Shown here one piece after another: positions 11,119-22,122 of a DNA stretch of 22,960 nucleotides. Made by a program: the position numbers and the translations under genes. Source of the DNA: Ettlia oleoabundans (Eukaryota; Chlorophyta; Chlorophyceae; Chlamydomonadales); assembly GCA_019693395.1 (NCBI GenBank), contig JAAMXP010004462.1, forward strand, positions 1 to 22,960, read 5' to 3'. Each line of letters opens with the position of its first letter. Within the stretch, counting starts at the first letter, position 1. The notes beneath the pieces were generated by a model. The model had not been told where the DNA came from. It saw nothing but the letters and a program-made list of their open reading frames with translations, and searched no databases.

Positions 11119-11680
11119 CGCCTGTGCTGCCACACTGCAGTTTGCAAACAGTGCTGTTGAGATGCAGTGCATGCAAGATGCAGGAACTGGCTGGTATTTG
11201 CACTCATGCCTTTTTTGAAAAGTACTCCTTGCCCTGCGTCACAAGCTCTCATGGCAAGTCACTTTGTTCTGAATATAAACGTTACAGTTGCTTATCGCGC
11301 ATGGTTGCTGGCTGAGGTGTTGCTGGCGGGGGTGGCGGCAGGACCAGCCTGGCAAATGCCGCCTTTGTAGATCGCAATTGCATTTTGCGATGCACGAAAT
11401 ACCGAGATGGGCTTTAATGTGTCATGTAACCATATATTGCAAGGGCAAGCCAATCGGGATTTGGGCGCTGGCGCTTCTGCCACCTATGCAGGCCAAGTTG
11501 CGGCCATCCCAACCGCATGTCTAACGGCATTTGGGGTGCTCTGCAACCTTTGCAAGACGGTTAAGGTGCCCATCGGCCCCAGAACCCAGCAACTGGTGCC
11601 CCGAGCTTGCGAGGCAGCACCTGAATTCGATGAGTTAAATTCCGCTTTGCCGCCGCCACAGGGACACACTTGTCCACAGC
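11119..11680. other. Upstream region of the beta-helix protein gene
   Basis: About 560 bp without a recognisable gene. It holds TATAAAC at 11274-11280, a weak TATA candidate about 400 bp before the ATG, and a small hairpin at 11371-11391 (ATCGCAA, 7-nt loop, TTGCGAT). A 133-codon open frame from 11407 resembles no family I know and overlaps the next gene's start. Confidence 0.4.
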
Positions 11681-14600
11681 ATGGGGGCGGAAAGGTGGCA
11701 GGTACCCTGCACCGCGGTGGTGTTGGCGGCAGGTGTGGGACTGGTGGTGCTCGTGGGCGTGCTGGCAGGCAAGTCGGGGCGCCGGGCATTGACTTGCAAA
11801 AAGCTTAGGGTGTGCGCTGCAAGGAGCTGGCATGGGGTAGCACCGGCCGAGCGGCAGCTGCCGTCTCCCATATCCGTACCACTCATTCATCATAATTCCC
11901 GACTCATTCGTTCCCTCATTTACCATCATTCCCGACACATGCGTTCCGGTCAACTTGTGCTTACTGCTGTTGACCTCCCTTCACGTGCAGGTCTAACATT
12001 CAACGCACACCTGTCCTCTGACGGGAGCAAGGTGCCACCGCCGCTGCCCCCTCTCACAGAGCTACCCGAGCAGCGTGGCTTGGACTGGAGCAGAGCTGGG
12101 TATCGAGGTGCGGTCCCTCTGCTGTGCAGCTGTGCAGCAGACCTTTATACCGTAGTGCCAGGGAACATTTTTTGTGAATAGGCAGAGCGGTCGGGACTTA
12201 TTGCATTTTCAGGGAAACAGAGGTACTGCGGTTGTGCCCAGGGAGGACTTGGCAGGTGGGGTGCCTGGCTCATCACCTCCACCCCCAACCAACCCGTGCC
12301 GCAGATGGTAAAGAGCCCATCCCTTCAGACCCTGCTAGATTCACTGTACTTGATTATGGGGCTAAAGGCGACGGGATCACGGACGACACCCAGGGTCTGC
12401 AGGTGCTGCCAGGCATGCACCCGCTTGCCACAAGTCGCAACTGATGAGTGCATGAAGCCTCCGCTCCAGCGGCTGAGCAGACTGCCAGCAACAGGCTGCC
12501 GTGCAGCTGTATCCCATCCTTGAGCCCTGGCCTCCTCAAGCCCCAGAGCACGCTACCAACACTGCATGATGTGTGCTGCTGTGCGCATGCAGGCTGCCCT
12601 GGCAGCTGCCCATGCCAACCCTTCAGGCGGTGTTGTTTACCTGGGCCCAGGCACATTTGTGCTGAGTAGACCCCTCCGCATCACGGCCCCCAATATTGTG
12701 ATACGGGGCGCTGGGGTGAGCAGTAAGGGTTGCTGCAAGGAAGGCCGTACCGACTTGATTGCTGCAGATTGGGCACACAGTGTGGTTTGTGTTGCTGACA
12801 ACTTGGTGCTGAAGCACCGTGGCCACTAATTGCAGTTGATTTCCTGGTATCTCCTCTTTTCCAGGAAAATAGCACCACAATATACATCCCAGTGTCACTG
12901 AGCGATGTTTTTGAGGGCACTTGGAGCACAGACGCGAGTGGTGAGTCTCTGGAGCCCTCTAGTACCTCAATCTCGACAGAAGCCGTCGGCGCTGTTGCTG
13001 TGAGCTCAGTCACTTTTCCGCAGCTCCCCACTGCAGCTGATCGTTCCCCCACTCTGCATGTACCTGCAGGCACTGTGACGACTGAGTGGACCTCCCGCGG
13101 TGGCTTCCTCGCTTTCAGGTACGCTCTAAAGCCTGCTGTGGTGCACCTGTGCCTGGCTTTGCCCCTGGTTTCAAGTGGCAACATTTGTCCATGCTTTGGG
13201 GCAGGCCATGCAGCGCGGCAGCAGCAAGCGTCCATCATCCTCCTCAACCAAGTGCTGTTTGCATGGAGTCCAGTATGGTTGGTTCCTCTGCCATATCTGC
13301 AGCGGCAAGAGGACCAGAAGCTCAGATCGGTCTACCCTGCTTGCAAATGTTGATGGTACTGTGGAGCAAGGAGCTTCTGTGATTCCGGTATGCCCATGCC
13401 GCCCTTTCATTGTATGCCCTGAGTAAGAGACTGTATGCAGCCTGCGATACATTTCACATACATTCTTGCGAACTGCGTTGTTGATGCGGTGTGAATGCTT
13501 GTGTTGCTGTGTGTTCAACAGGTCGACTCCACCTCCGAGTTCAGGCTGGGCCAATGGGTCCGCGTATTGATAAACGACGCATCCACAGGCAAGTGGTTTC
13601 TGGCTCAGCAGCAACCGATTGCAGCAGCCAGAGCCTGCAATGCCTGTGACTTAGGGGATATCCAGACCTTGGTCAGTGTGCAGAACATGAGTCCAGGGTA
13701 AGCTGTTATCCAGACCTTGGTCAGTGTGCAGAACATGAGTCCAGGGTAAGCTGTTAGAGGGAGACTAGTGGGTGGCTGTGTGCGCTGCAGGCGTTGCCCA
13801 TTCCTCAGTTGGTCAGGTGGCCTCAGGCGGCAGCATCGTGGAGTTTGTGTACGGTGATGGGCTGGGAGACAGCGGCCAGCCTGGAACGCTTGGTCGGGAC
13901 AGTGTCACCTTTTCAGCCACGTGAGCCCAACCTGCTGGCACCTCCGCAACAACGGCACTCGTGCTTGCGCTGACGCTGCTGCTATTAATACACCACCGCT
14001 GTGCTTTCGGCAGCGCTAAAGCCTTGTGTTGCACCCTGATCTGCTCCTCCTCTTGTATTGATTGCTGTTGGAGTCGTTCCGGTTGCTGCTACCCGCAGAA
14101 TAGCATCCATAGGCAAGGGCTGGATTGCATTAGATCGCGAACTTCCATTCCCAGGTACGTACATACCTGCACCAGCCACTACGGGAGCACAGTGAGATAG
14201 TGGTGAATCGCTGATGCAAATGGCATAATTCCTGCAGCCCATCGGAGGAACACCATCATGTTGGCCAGCACTTTTGTTGTGTTTGGAAATTTACACATCC
14301 TTCAACCGATCACTTGATTTCTGTTGCAGTTCGGCAGAATTGGCGTGCAGTAGTTCACAAGTTGGAGCCCGCAGTAGAGGGCTCCGGGGTTGAGCACCTG
14401 ACCATTGAATTCAAGTGAGCACCTTGCCTGGACACGACAGCAGCAATGGCTGTTATGTTCCTACGAGCCTACATCTCGTGCTGGTTACACCTGGTCAGAA
14501 CATGAAGTGAAATGTAATCACATTTCACTTTATGTTATGGACAGCTCTGCGGCTCCTGCGTCAAGGTTGTGTTGGGCTGTGCTGCGCTGTGCTGGTGCTG

Positions 14601-16338
14601 CAGGCACACTTTGATGGGCCCCCACCTGACTGAGCGTGGGTACAACGCCCTGGAGCTAGACGGGGCGGTCAACTGCTGGGTGCGCCAGGTGGGCCTGGAC
14701 AAGCGGGAACATTCGCTGTAGGATGCAGACACGGCAGTGTTTACGGCTGCGTCGATTTGCTGGCCAGATGTCAACAGGCAGTCTGGCTGAGGAGCTCAAG
14801 CGGCACTGGAGTCCGCTGGCATTGCTGCTCTCTGCACCGCAGGTCAAAATTCTCAATGCCGACAATGCCATCAAGTTACGTGGCACTGACCACACAACCA
14901 TTGCAGGTACGTGGCTGCTGCCTCTCCTGAGGGGTTCCTGTTGTGGCATTCCCGCACTACAACCGACTGTTGACTGCGTCAATGCCAATTCTGCAGGTGT
15001 GACTATAGGTGTCACACAGCCACGCTGGTCCCCGGGCCTCAGAGAAGTGAATGGGTGAGCATCCGCACGGGCTTCCAGTCCTTGACGCAGCGTATGCACA
15101 AGGCCTGCCTGACGCAGTCGGTACTTGGGTCTGAGCTGCACCGGCACACGTGTAGGACGGGCTGACTTGCCCTGTGCTTGTGGAGCAATGGTCAAGCCCT
15201 GGTGTGAGATCAGGTTGTACCAACTGCCAGTTGGTGAAGCAGCCACACACCTGCCCAAACCCACGCAGGCACCACGGCATATCAGTCAGCAGGGGCCATG
15301 CCAACCTAGTCACGCGGTGGGTAAAGGTTGGAGCCACTTTTATCCATGCGTGCATCCTCACACTGTTGATCCACCTCCTCTGCAGTGGACTCCTGCAGCA
15401 TCTTGCAGTGTGCTCATCTGCGGCAGCTCCAGGAGATGCTCCAAGGGTTAGGAGCAGCATGGCACCAGCTGTATGCCCAATGCCCTGCCGACACACTCTT
15501 CATGACTCCTTTAAGCGGAGCTATATGCGACTGATTTAAAGCCGGGCTGAGCATTCTACCTTACGCGCAGGTTTCGCGTGGAAGTCCCCTTGTACCACGA
15601 TGTCTCAGTGCAAGGGGGGGCCCTGCTTAATGTTGTGAGCGACGGGAGTGGGGCTGACCTCAACCTTGACCTGCACCGATCAGGGCCCTGGGGCAACTTA
15701 TTCACCTCCCTCGGCATGGGTCTGGCGCAGAGGCCCTTTGGCTCGGGGGGGCGCGCTGATCGCGGTGCCCATGCAGGTGCCACATCGCTTACATTGCCGC
15801 GGGGGTTGAACTGACTTGTGCCCAACACCTCTCAACATTGACTATCGTCAAACACACCCAGCCAAGCATTCCCCAATGCAGTTAAACATCCCCAGCACAG
15901 TGTTGCGTCCCTGTGGTTCCTCCTGTGTCCGCAGGTCGGCTGAACACGTTTTGGAACCTGCTGGCAGGAGACGTGCCCGTGACGCCACCCATGCCAACCC
16001 CCAGTGAAGCGCCTGCAGCTGCACCAGCCCTGCAACCTGTTGCACCTGCTGCACTCATGTGCTCGCCGAAGGCCAACACTCCCCTTGTACACGGTGGCGA
16101 GTCTGGCCGGACAGGCTGCCGTCTGAGAGCCGACGACATGGCTGAGATGCTGCTATTGCCGAGCTGCGATTTTGGCCCGCTTCTGAACTTTGTGGGCAAT
16201 TTCGCCGGAGAACTCTGCAATGACACGGGCTGGCTGGTGGCAGGGCTCCCAAATGACAAACCAGACCTGTATGCCAGCCAGCTTGCTGCACGGCGCGGCC
16301 GCACAGCGCCGCCACCTGCCATGCCTCTTAGAATCTAG
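11681..16338 (+). CDS. Membrane-anchored pectin-lyase-fold (parallel beta-helix) protein, Pectate_lyase_3-like
   Basis: Seventeen exons: 11681-11768, 11991-12107, 12305-12402, 12593-12715, 12865-12940, 13070-13118, 13303-13387, 13522-13588, 13791-13920, 14099-14154, 14330-14414, 14604-14688, 14843-14906, 14997-15054, 15269-15316, 15571-15776, 15935-16338. They join in phase to 612 residues. Residues about 9-29 form one hydrophobic segment right after a short basic N-terminus, suggesting a type II signal anchor. Residues 81-98 (FTVLDYGAKGDGITDDTQ) are the classic entry into a right-handed beta-helix of the rhamnogalacturonase/epimerase type. NSTTIYIPVSLSD, LNADNAIKLRGTD, HHGISVSRGHANLVTR, VEVPLYHDVSVQGGA and RPFGSGGRADRGAHAG are later turns. 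The C-terminal exon is partly Ala/Pro-rich. It probably acts on or binds a cell-wall or glycoprotein polysaccharide in the secretory route; no catalytic residues can be assigned. ATG 11681 has A at -3 and G at +4. Introns 1 and 8 have GC donors. Confidence 0.85.
11887..11947. repeat. Imperfect tandem repeat in intron 1 of the beta-helix gene
   Basis: Two copies of about 27 bp built on ATCAnnTTCCCGAC...CGTTCC (11887-11914 and 11921-11947). This simple repeat supports treating 11769-11990 as an intron rather than coding sequence. Confidence 0.6.
13660..13755. repeat. Perfect 48-bp tandem duplication in intron 8 of the beta-helix gene
   Basis: 13660-13707 is repeated exactly at 13708-13755. Each unit contains a GTGCAG acceptor-like and a GGGTAAGC donor-like sequence, 14 nt apart. 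Confidence 0.95.
14501..14534. repeat. Inverted repeat (15-bp stem, 4-nt loop) in intron 11 of the beta-helix gene
   Basis: AAGTGAAATGT (14505-14515) pairs perfectly with ACATTTCACTT (14520-14530) around the loop AATC. The stem extends over CATG/TATG with a single G-T pair. It lies about 70 bp before the acceptor of exon 14604-14688. Its role is unknown. Confidence 0.8.
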
Positions 16339-16597
16339 TCTTCATTCGATTGTGTAGAGTATTATGAGCTTGTTTTGTTTTTGTACCCAGTTCATTTCTT
16401 GCAGCTTGGCGGTTGCAATATCATGACCTTTTGACTGTTGAATGGAGGACAGGCATCTGTATCGCAACCTAGTAACATGTACTGCGATCGATGCGATGGG
16501 GAAGCCGGAAAGCAGTTAGCAATTGGAAACAAGGCATCACGTTTTGAGACACTTTGGCTTCTTCACTTTGTTTCGTCTGCTGATTCACAAAGAAGCT
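16339..16597. promoter_or_regulatory. Short intergenic region between beta-helix and SDR genes
   Basis: Only 259 bp separate the stop of one gene from the start of the next on the same strand, so the 3' end of one and the promoter of the other must share it. There is no TGTAA and no clear TATA box. Confidence 0.45.
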
Positions 16598-18198
16598 ATG
16601 TTGTCTGGAAGGATAGCACTGGTGACGGGCGCATCCAAAGGAGTGGGTGGGTTGCGAGGGCATGTTGCGCATCATTGCCTGCCGTCGATAATCATAAGCT
16701 CGCGGTGAGGGGAGGATGTTGGAAGGCTGTATCTCCGCACTGCAGGCGCCACCATTGCCGAGGCGCTGGCAAGGGAGGGTGCCTTTGTGTGCCTTGTGGC
16801 GCGCAACGAGCAGGCGCTCCAAGACACTGCGGCACGTTGCAAGGACAGTGGCGCAGCTGGGGTGGCGCTGCATCCCTGTGACCTCGTGGATACCAAGCAG
16901 GTGGCGTGCCTCTCCCCCTGCTGTCGCGCACTGGGGCTGCTACTCCATTACTCCTCTTGACAGATCATGGATTGGCGTAATGCAGCACAACTCGCATTAC
17001 ACTGCATGCCTTGACACTGCTGCCTTCTGGCACGCGCTTGACAGAACGCTCTTCAGCAGCCCGTTTGCATTTTTTCCAGCTCCATCTGGCTACCATACTG
17101 TCGCATTGGGAGCTGCTTGCAGGTGGACCAGCTGGCTACTGAGCTTCTGGCAAACCATGGTTGCATTCACGTCCTGGTCAACTGTGCCGGCGCCTATCCA
17201 GACCCCGGCAGAGTTGATTTCCTTGAGGGCGACCCTGATGCTTGGGAGGCAGCGCTGGGGTGAGAAGCGGGTAGTAGCTCACCTGCTGGATGCAGGCGTG
17301 CAGGTGACATCACACCCAGCTGTACAACAATCCAGCACGTTGACAGGACGCTGAATCCATCTTGACCTGGGCCTGCCAATCCACGCTCTGAGCAATGCTA
17401 AGGACTTTGTAGTAGCTTGTTGACTGTAGGCTGAACATCCTGGCCCCCATGCGCCTCACCCGCCTGCTGGCACCTGCCATGGTCAAAGAGGGTGAGCACC
17501 AGCTACCAACCACTTCATGATGTCGGGAGTTGAGCGCATGCGTCTGGCCTGGTCTGTTTGGTTGCCCAGTCCCTGTCAACCCATTCTTCTCCCTTGCGTT
17601 GCTCCAACTGTGGCTGCAGGCGCTGGTCACATCATCAACCTTGGATCGGTGGCTGGGCTCAAGGGGGTGGCTGATGAGGGCACTTACAGCGCCACAAAGT
17701 GGGCGCTGCGCGGCTGGAACTATAGCTGCTATGAGGTGGGGCACTTGGGAGCTGACACCTGCTCATGCCTTGTGCCAGGATTCAAGCCCATCCCAGCACA
17801 TGCTGGCTGCAAACCGGCGATGCCTTGGGGATGTGTGTCAAACGATTGAGCCACCTGCCTGCTGTTGCAGGCGCTACGTGACCACGGCATCAAGGTCACA
17901 CTCATCCAGCCCTCACACGTGGCCACAGACATGGCAACTGCACAAGTGAGAAGAGGTGCCTTGATGCCTATCTGGACCTGGTGGGGACCACTTGTGACGG
18001 TTACTCGGCCAATCGTGAGCCCCCAACCAGTCTGTTCCCTGCCTGCAGGAAGGTACTCGTTACAGCGAAATGAAGCCTGAGCTGATGATCCAGCCTGAGG
18101 ATTTGGCACAGGCGGTGCTGCTGCCCCTCCAGCTCAGCCCCAACGCGGACCCTGTTGAGATGGTGATCAACAGGATGCAGACCCCCTATGCCGCCTGA
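16598..18198 (+). CDS. Classical short-chain dehydrogenase/reductase, NADP(H)-type
   Basis: Seven exons (16598-16646, 16746-16900, 17123-17259, 17430-17491, 17620-17735, 17871-17945, 18049-18198) join in phase to 247 residues, the normal classical-SDR length. Rossmann motif TGASKGVG is at residues 10-17, D62 is in the adenine-pocket position and NCAG at 88-91. The catalytic tetrad is complete: N116, S144, Y157 and K161 (YSATK). K14 and R36 (after the second strand, VARNE) point to NADP(H) rather than NAD(H). The first residues are already strand beta-1, so there is no transit peptide and the enzyme is probably cytosolic. It could be a 3-oxoacyl reductase-like or 3-hydroxy acid (YdfG-like) dehydrogenase; the substrate cannot be deduced. 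ATG 16598 has G at -3. The upstream in-frame extension lacks an ATG. Confidence 0.93.
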
Positions 18199-21100
18199 TC
18201 CTCGACCCCCCTTTGTCCAGCCACAACATAGCCAAGGGCTCGACTCCCTCATTTGCAGTGCAGTTGACTTTGCGATGCAGTTGACTCTCATGAAAACGTC
18301 CGCTATCTTCCGTGCCTTGGCTCAGAACAGAACTTGTTACAACTAGACTGGGTGGCACTGGGGTGGTTGGCAGTGAAGGGCACAGAGAGGGGGCAGAAGC
18401 AGTGGGCGGATGCACTGTGCTTGAGATGATGTGAAATAGTAACTCTTATGCGGTAGTAATATGGGGGCTAGATATGTCCAGGACACAAATAGTTGCTGCC
18501 CGATCATCATCAAAGAGAGGGCAGCCTGCAAGCGAGTGGGAACAGTGAAACATGAGCGTGACTCCCAACAGCAGACTTTGAGCATCAGAGCTCACAAGCT
18601 GATCAATGTGTTGCAGGGTTGGGGTTGCGCCAGAGTGGTCAGAGTGGTGCATGAAATTCAATGCGTCTCCAGCGGGGGCAAACCATGCCTCCTCGGAACA
18701 GGTCTGTGGTGAATGATAATCATCACGCCACTCATGTATTGTACACACGCCCTTCATGATGCACGCTGCTATGCAGTATGGCTTGGCGGGGGACAGGTGG
18801 GGTGGGATGGAGCATGCAGGGCAAGAGCACGTGTAGAGCAGGCAAACAGAGAGAGCAACCGTGCTAGCAGACCTTACAGGAGGCAGCAGGGCGCACCCTT
18901 GGGTGGGGTCTCCTGGCAATAGACTGGTGCAGCCTAAACTCGGTGGAGGCCCTGCCTGTTTTGCCTGTATGGTAGAGGTGATGAAGGTGTAAGGACGTCA
19001 GCGCGAGAGTAAGCCCCGTTGTGTTGACGCGCAGTTGCCGCCCGAGGGCAGCAGCTGCCGCCGGCCACATAACTGTGGTTATGGCGAGCTGCCCCGCCGC
19101 CAACGCTGCCGACGCCGAGGCGAGTGACAGGGGCGGGCGGGGGTCCTACCCTTTCGGGTTGGCACTTTCTGCCTGGGTGCCCGGGGACTTTCGCCCAGCA
19201 GCTTGGCATTGGAGGTGCGAGCAGCGAGGGTTTGCTGAGGTGGCCCTTCGCGCTGCGTCCTTACCTGGGTGGCAACGCGAGGTGCCCAGCATCAGTCAGT
19301 GGTATCACATGCGCCGCGGGTTTGGATTGTCCGCTGGACCCAACTGGGACAAGCAGAACATGTGGTGCTGCAGCAATGTGGGGGCACGAGTGTTGGCAAA
19401 GGTGGGCCAAATTGCGACAAACACACACGACAATCAAACAATCGTGATGCAAACGGCTGCTCAACAGCCCGCAACTGTCAGGCAGGGAGCCAGAGCAGCG
19501 GATAGCAGGAAGCATCCAGGCGGGGCTTGATGGTTTCATTGCAGCTACAAGTCGGCCACCAGGAATGATGATGGGATGCAACAGGTGCCGCGGCCAGGCG
19601 ACCATCAGATAGTGGTGCATGTGAAGGTATCCACAAGATTTGTTCGGTAATTGATTGGTATGGATGTGTTTTCATCGTATGGAGCGCAGCCGCCGCCGTG
19701 CATATGCAGAGGAGGGTAAAAAGGCGCAAATGGAAGGAACAACATGCGCCGTTAAATCCCTGTTCACCTGGAGGTAGACATGGCCTGCCAACTTGCTGGT
19801 TGCAATGGCTCAAGCCAAAAAGTGGCAGGGCAGCCCTGCAAGTAGAGGCAAGCAACATTTTGCGCGTTAGTATTTCGGGGGAGGTTGAAAAGGACACAAT
19901 TTACGTGCGTGTTTGATGCAGATGTAGGGATGCGGGCGCTGCCCCCAAGCTCTCAGTTCAGGTCTCCAAAAAACTGTTTCCGCACAGCCAAATGGCTCGC
20001 TCGGTAGAACGAAAGTTTTGTGTCGCATCAATGAGCAGGGGAAGAGTGCAAGTGCCATGCAAAGCGTTTGCATGCAGGTTCGGAGGCGTCAGCGATCGGT
20101 GTTTGCCACGCGCAGCTTAGGGCGTTGGTGCTGCTTGCAAAGGTGTCCTAAGATTATGATCAGGGTGATCCTCACCCGCCAAACCGAGCCATGCGGAGCA
20201 AAGCAGCATACCGTGCAATGTGCACATGAATTGATAACAGGGTGCCAACTCAGCGTGCAAACTGGCGTATGAAGCCACCTTGCGGGGGTACGAAGGTCAG
20301 AAAGAACGCAGCGAATGTTGTTATCTCTTCAGGCATACGCTCAGCAGTGTGTATCAACATTGACTCGTCACTCCTTCAGCCCCGCCTTGCACTCCTTCAG
20401 CCCCCGGCTCGCTGGTAGGGACAGCACAGGCGCTGCTAACCCACCTGGCAGACACGTCTCCTTCGCTGCAGCGGTCCAGATGCCTGCTGGCTGAGGGCCT
20501 TTGGTGGGTCCACTGCAGTGCCCTGCGTAGGAACCTCCAGTAATCATAAGCTTGTCGCCACACCCAGAACCAGAAGCAAACGTTTCAAATTCACATCAGC
20601 TGCGAACGAGCAGCAACGTGTTGCCACGCTGCTTGACCATCCCTCATGTGGCGGTCGGGCAGGTTCAATAACGGGGCGTTTGTTCTCCTCGGTTGGTAAC
20701 GGGGCGGTCTTGCTCCACGGATGGGAGAGCCGCACGGAGGATGATCCGAGTTGCATGCATGATTGAGGCTCAGGCAATAATGGTGAAGCATGCAACTAGG
20801 CGGCAGCGGTGCAGGCATGTGCTTTGGTGGTGCAGCTGCTACCCTCAGGTATAATAGTGTCCACCTGGGGTTTCAGTTCTCAAAGATTATATGCCATCAC
20901 GGGGTGGCAGACCAGCACACCAGGCAACACGTCTACTCACGATCTCACCTGCTGCCAGGAGCACCGGCGCGGGCAAGGCGCAAGGTGAAAAGCCCAGCGA
21001 CCGCGCCAACACAACCATTAGAGCCGCTTTCTAGTGGCCCTGGGTCTGTGCAGCCCCTGGGAGGAGGTCTGATGGGTTCTCGACACTTGTCAATCGCTCT

Positions 21101-21226
21101 CAAACCAAATCACACAGCGCCGTCCCAGCTCAGAGCGCCCCCTTCTGCTCTCAACGCACCTAGTTGACACCTGGGCACCGGTCCTTCTGGCTGGCTCCCT
21201 CTGGCGGTGCTGCGTGATCGGTAGCG
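18199..21226. other. About 3 kb with no recognisable gene
   Basis: I examined both strands and found no frame resembling a known family and no tRNA-like cloverleaf. The longest frames are 18446-18919 (minus, 157 codons), 19021-19530 (plus, 169 codons, with an ATG at 19081 in a locally GC-rich patch) and 20790-21167 (plus, 125 codons). None has a recognisable motif or clear splice-joined continuation. The first few hundred bases should be the 3' UTR of the SDR gene (no TGTAA seen), and the last few hundred the promoter of NDUFA6. A lineage-specific gene or noncoding transcript cannot be excluded. Confidence 0.5.
20369..20410. repeat. Short tandem repeat (21-bp unit, two copies)
   Basis: CACTCCTTCAGCCCC occurs at 20369 and again at 20390, 21 bp apart, with the unit ends diverging. 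It is a minor local duplication in the gene-poor stretch. Confidence 0.6.
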
Positions 21227-22122
21227 ATGGCGGCGCCCCAGGTAGTTGGAGCCAGGGCTGTGTTGGGTTCCGCCGTGAGGGCGGCTCAGCAGCACGACGC
21301 TGGCCACCAAGCAGCCAAGGAATTTTTCAAAGAGGTGAGCTGGATATGGAGCGCAGGGTGGCGGCAGCAACAGGACGGGAGTGGGCCGTCAAGGGGTCGG
21401 GCGTCGTGCTGGGCGTTGTGCTGTCCTGTTTGCGGGCGGCCTCCGCTCTTTGGTGCTGGCTGCCAAATGCTGCATCATTTGCGGCTGACCGCTAGCCTAA
21501 AACCTCTCTGATCCCCTGCAGGTTTGTCGCTGCCTGCCTTGGGTCGTCAACAACTACCGGCTGGAGGAGTTGACCACCGTAGCGCAGCTGCGCCACAACG
21601 TGGCCGACATATTCCGGCAGTACAATGAAGTACGGTCGCCTGAGGTCGTGGACCTGCTCATCTACAAGGGCCGCGAGGAGTTGGAGGTGGGTGAACAGAG
21701 CCTCACATTATGAAAGCAGCATGGGGTTCTTGGCAAGCTTTGTGGTGGGTGCAGCGGACGATCGCAGACGGCAGGCTGGGTGCTTCAGCACGCAGCTTGA
21801 TTTCTGTTGAGATATGAAAGGCCGCACATTTTGTCCAGCAACCCTCGCATTTCTAGCAGTGCTGCAGAGGCAGCACTCAGGCACATGTGTCGCTTGCCGG
21901 CGTGTTGACATTGTTTTTGTAGTCATGTTGCAAGTCCTCGGCTGACCTGTGGCGGTGCATGGCCCTTCTGCTGCCCCCCTCCGTCCACTGCAGATGATCC
22001 TAATGCAGCACAAGCAGCGGCACCACATCATTACTCAATACATCCATAACCCTATCAATGACAGGGTTGCAAAGTCCACCAACATGTCACCCTTCCTGCA
22101 GCAGTTCTACAAGAGCAACTAA
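21227..22122 (+). CDS. NDUFA6: NADH:ubiquinone oxidoreductase (complex I) subunit B14, LYR family
   Basis: This is an accessory subunit of mitochondrial complex I that sits on the matrix arm and docks the acyl-carrier protein. Exons 21227-21334, 21522-21686 and 21994-22122 join in phase 0 to 133 residues, the normal size. Family landmarks are a basic helix KEFFKEVCRCLP in the LYR-motif position, then NNYRLEELTTVAQLR, PEVVDLLIYKGREELE, KQRHHIITQYI and a C-terminal FLQQFYKSN; these follow the plant B14 pattern. The LYR triplet itself reads FFK, as I recall for plant B14 too. There is no long presequence, consistent with import by internal signals. ATG 21227 has G at -3 and +4. No TGTAA was found after the stop; AATAAA at 22581-22586 is far downstream and doubtful. 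Confidence 0.92.

Noticed and set aside
13495..13701. Continuation of exon 13522-13588 to a stop in the 48-bp repeat as the true end of a gene
   Set aside because: The beta-helix protein clearly continues in downstream exons, and the GC donor at 13589 restores phase with them.
18446..18919. 157-codon minus-strand frame as a secreted Cys/His-rich protein
   Set aside because: No signal peptide pattern, no recognisable domain, and composition matches surrounding noncoding DNA.
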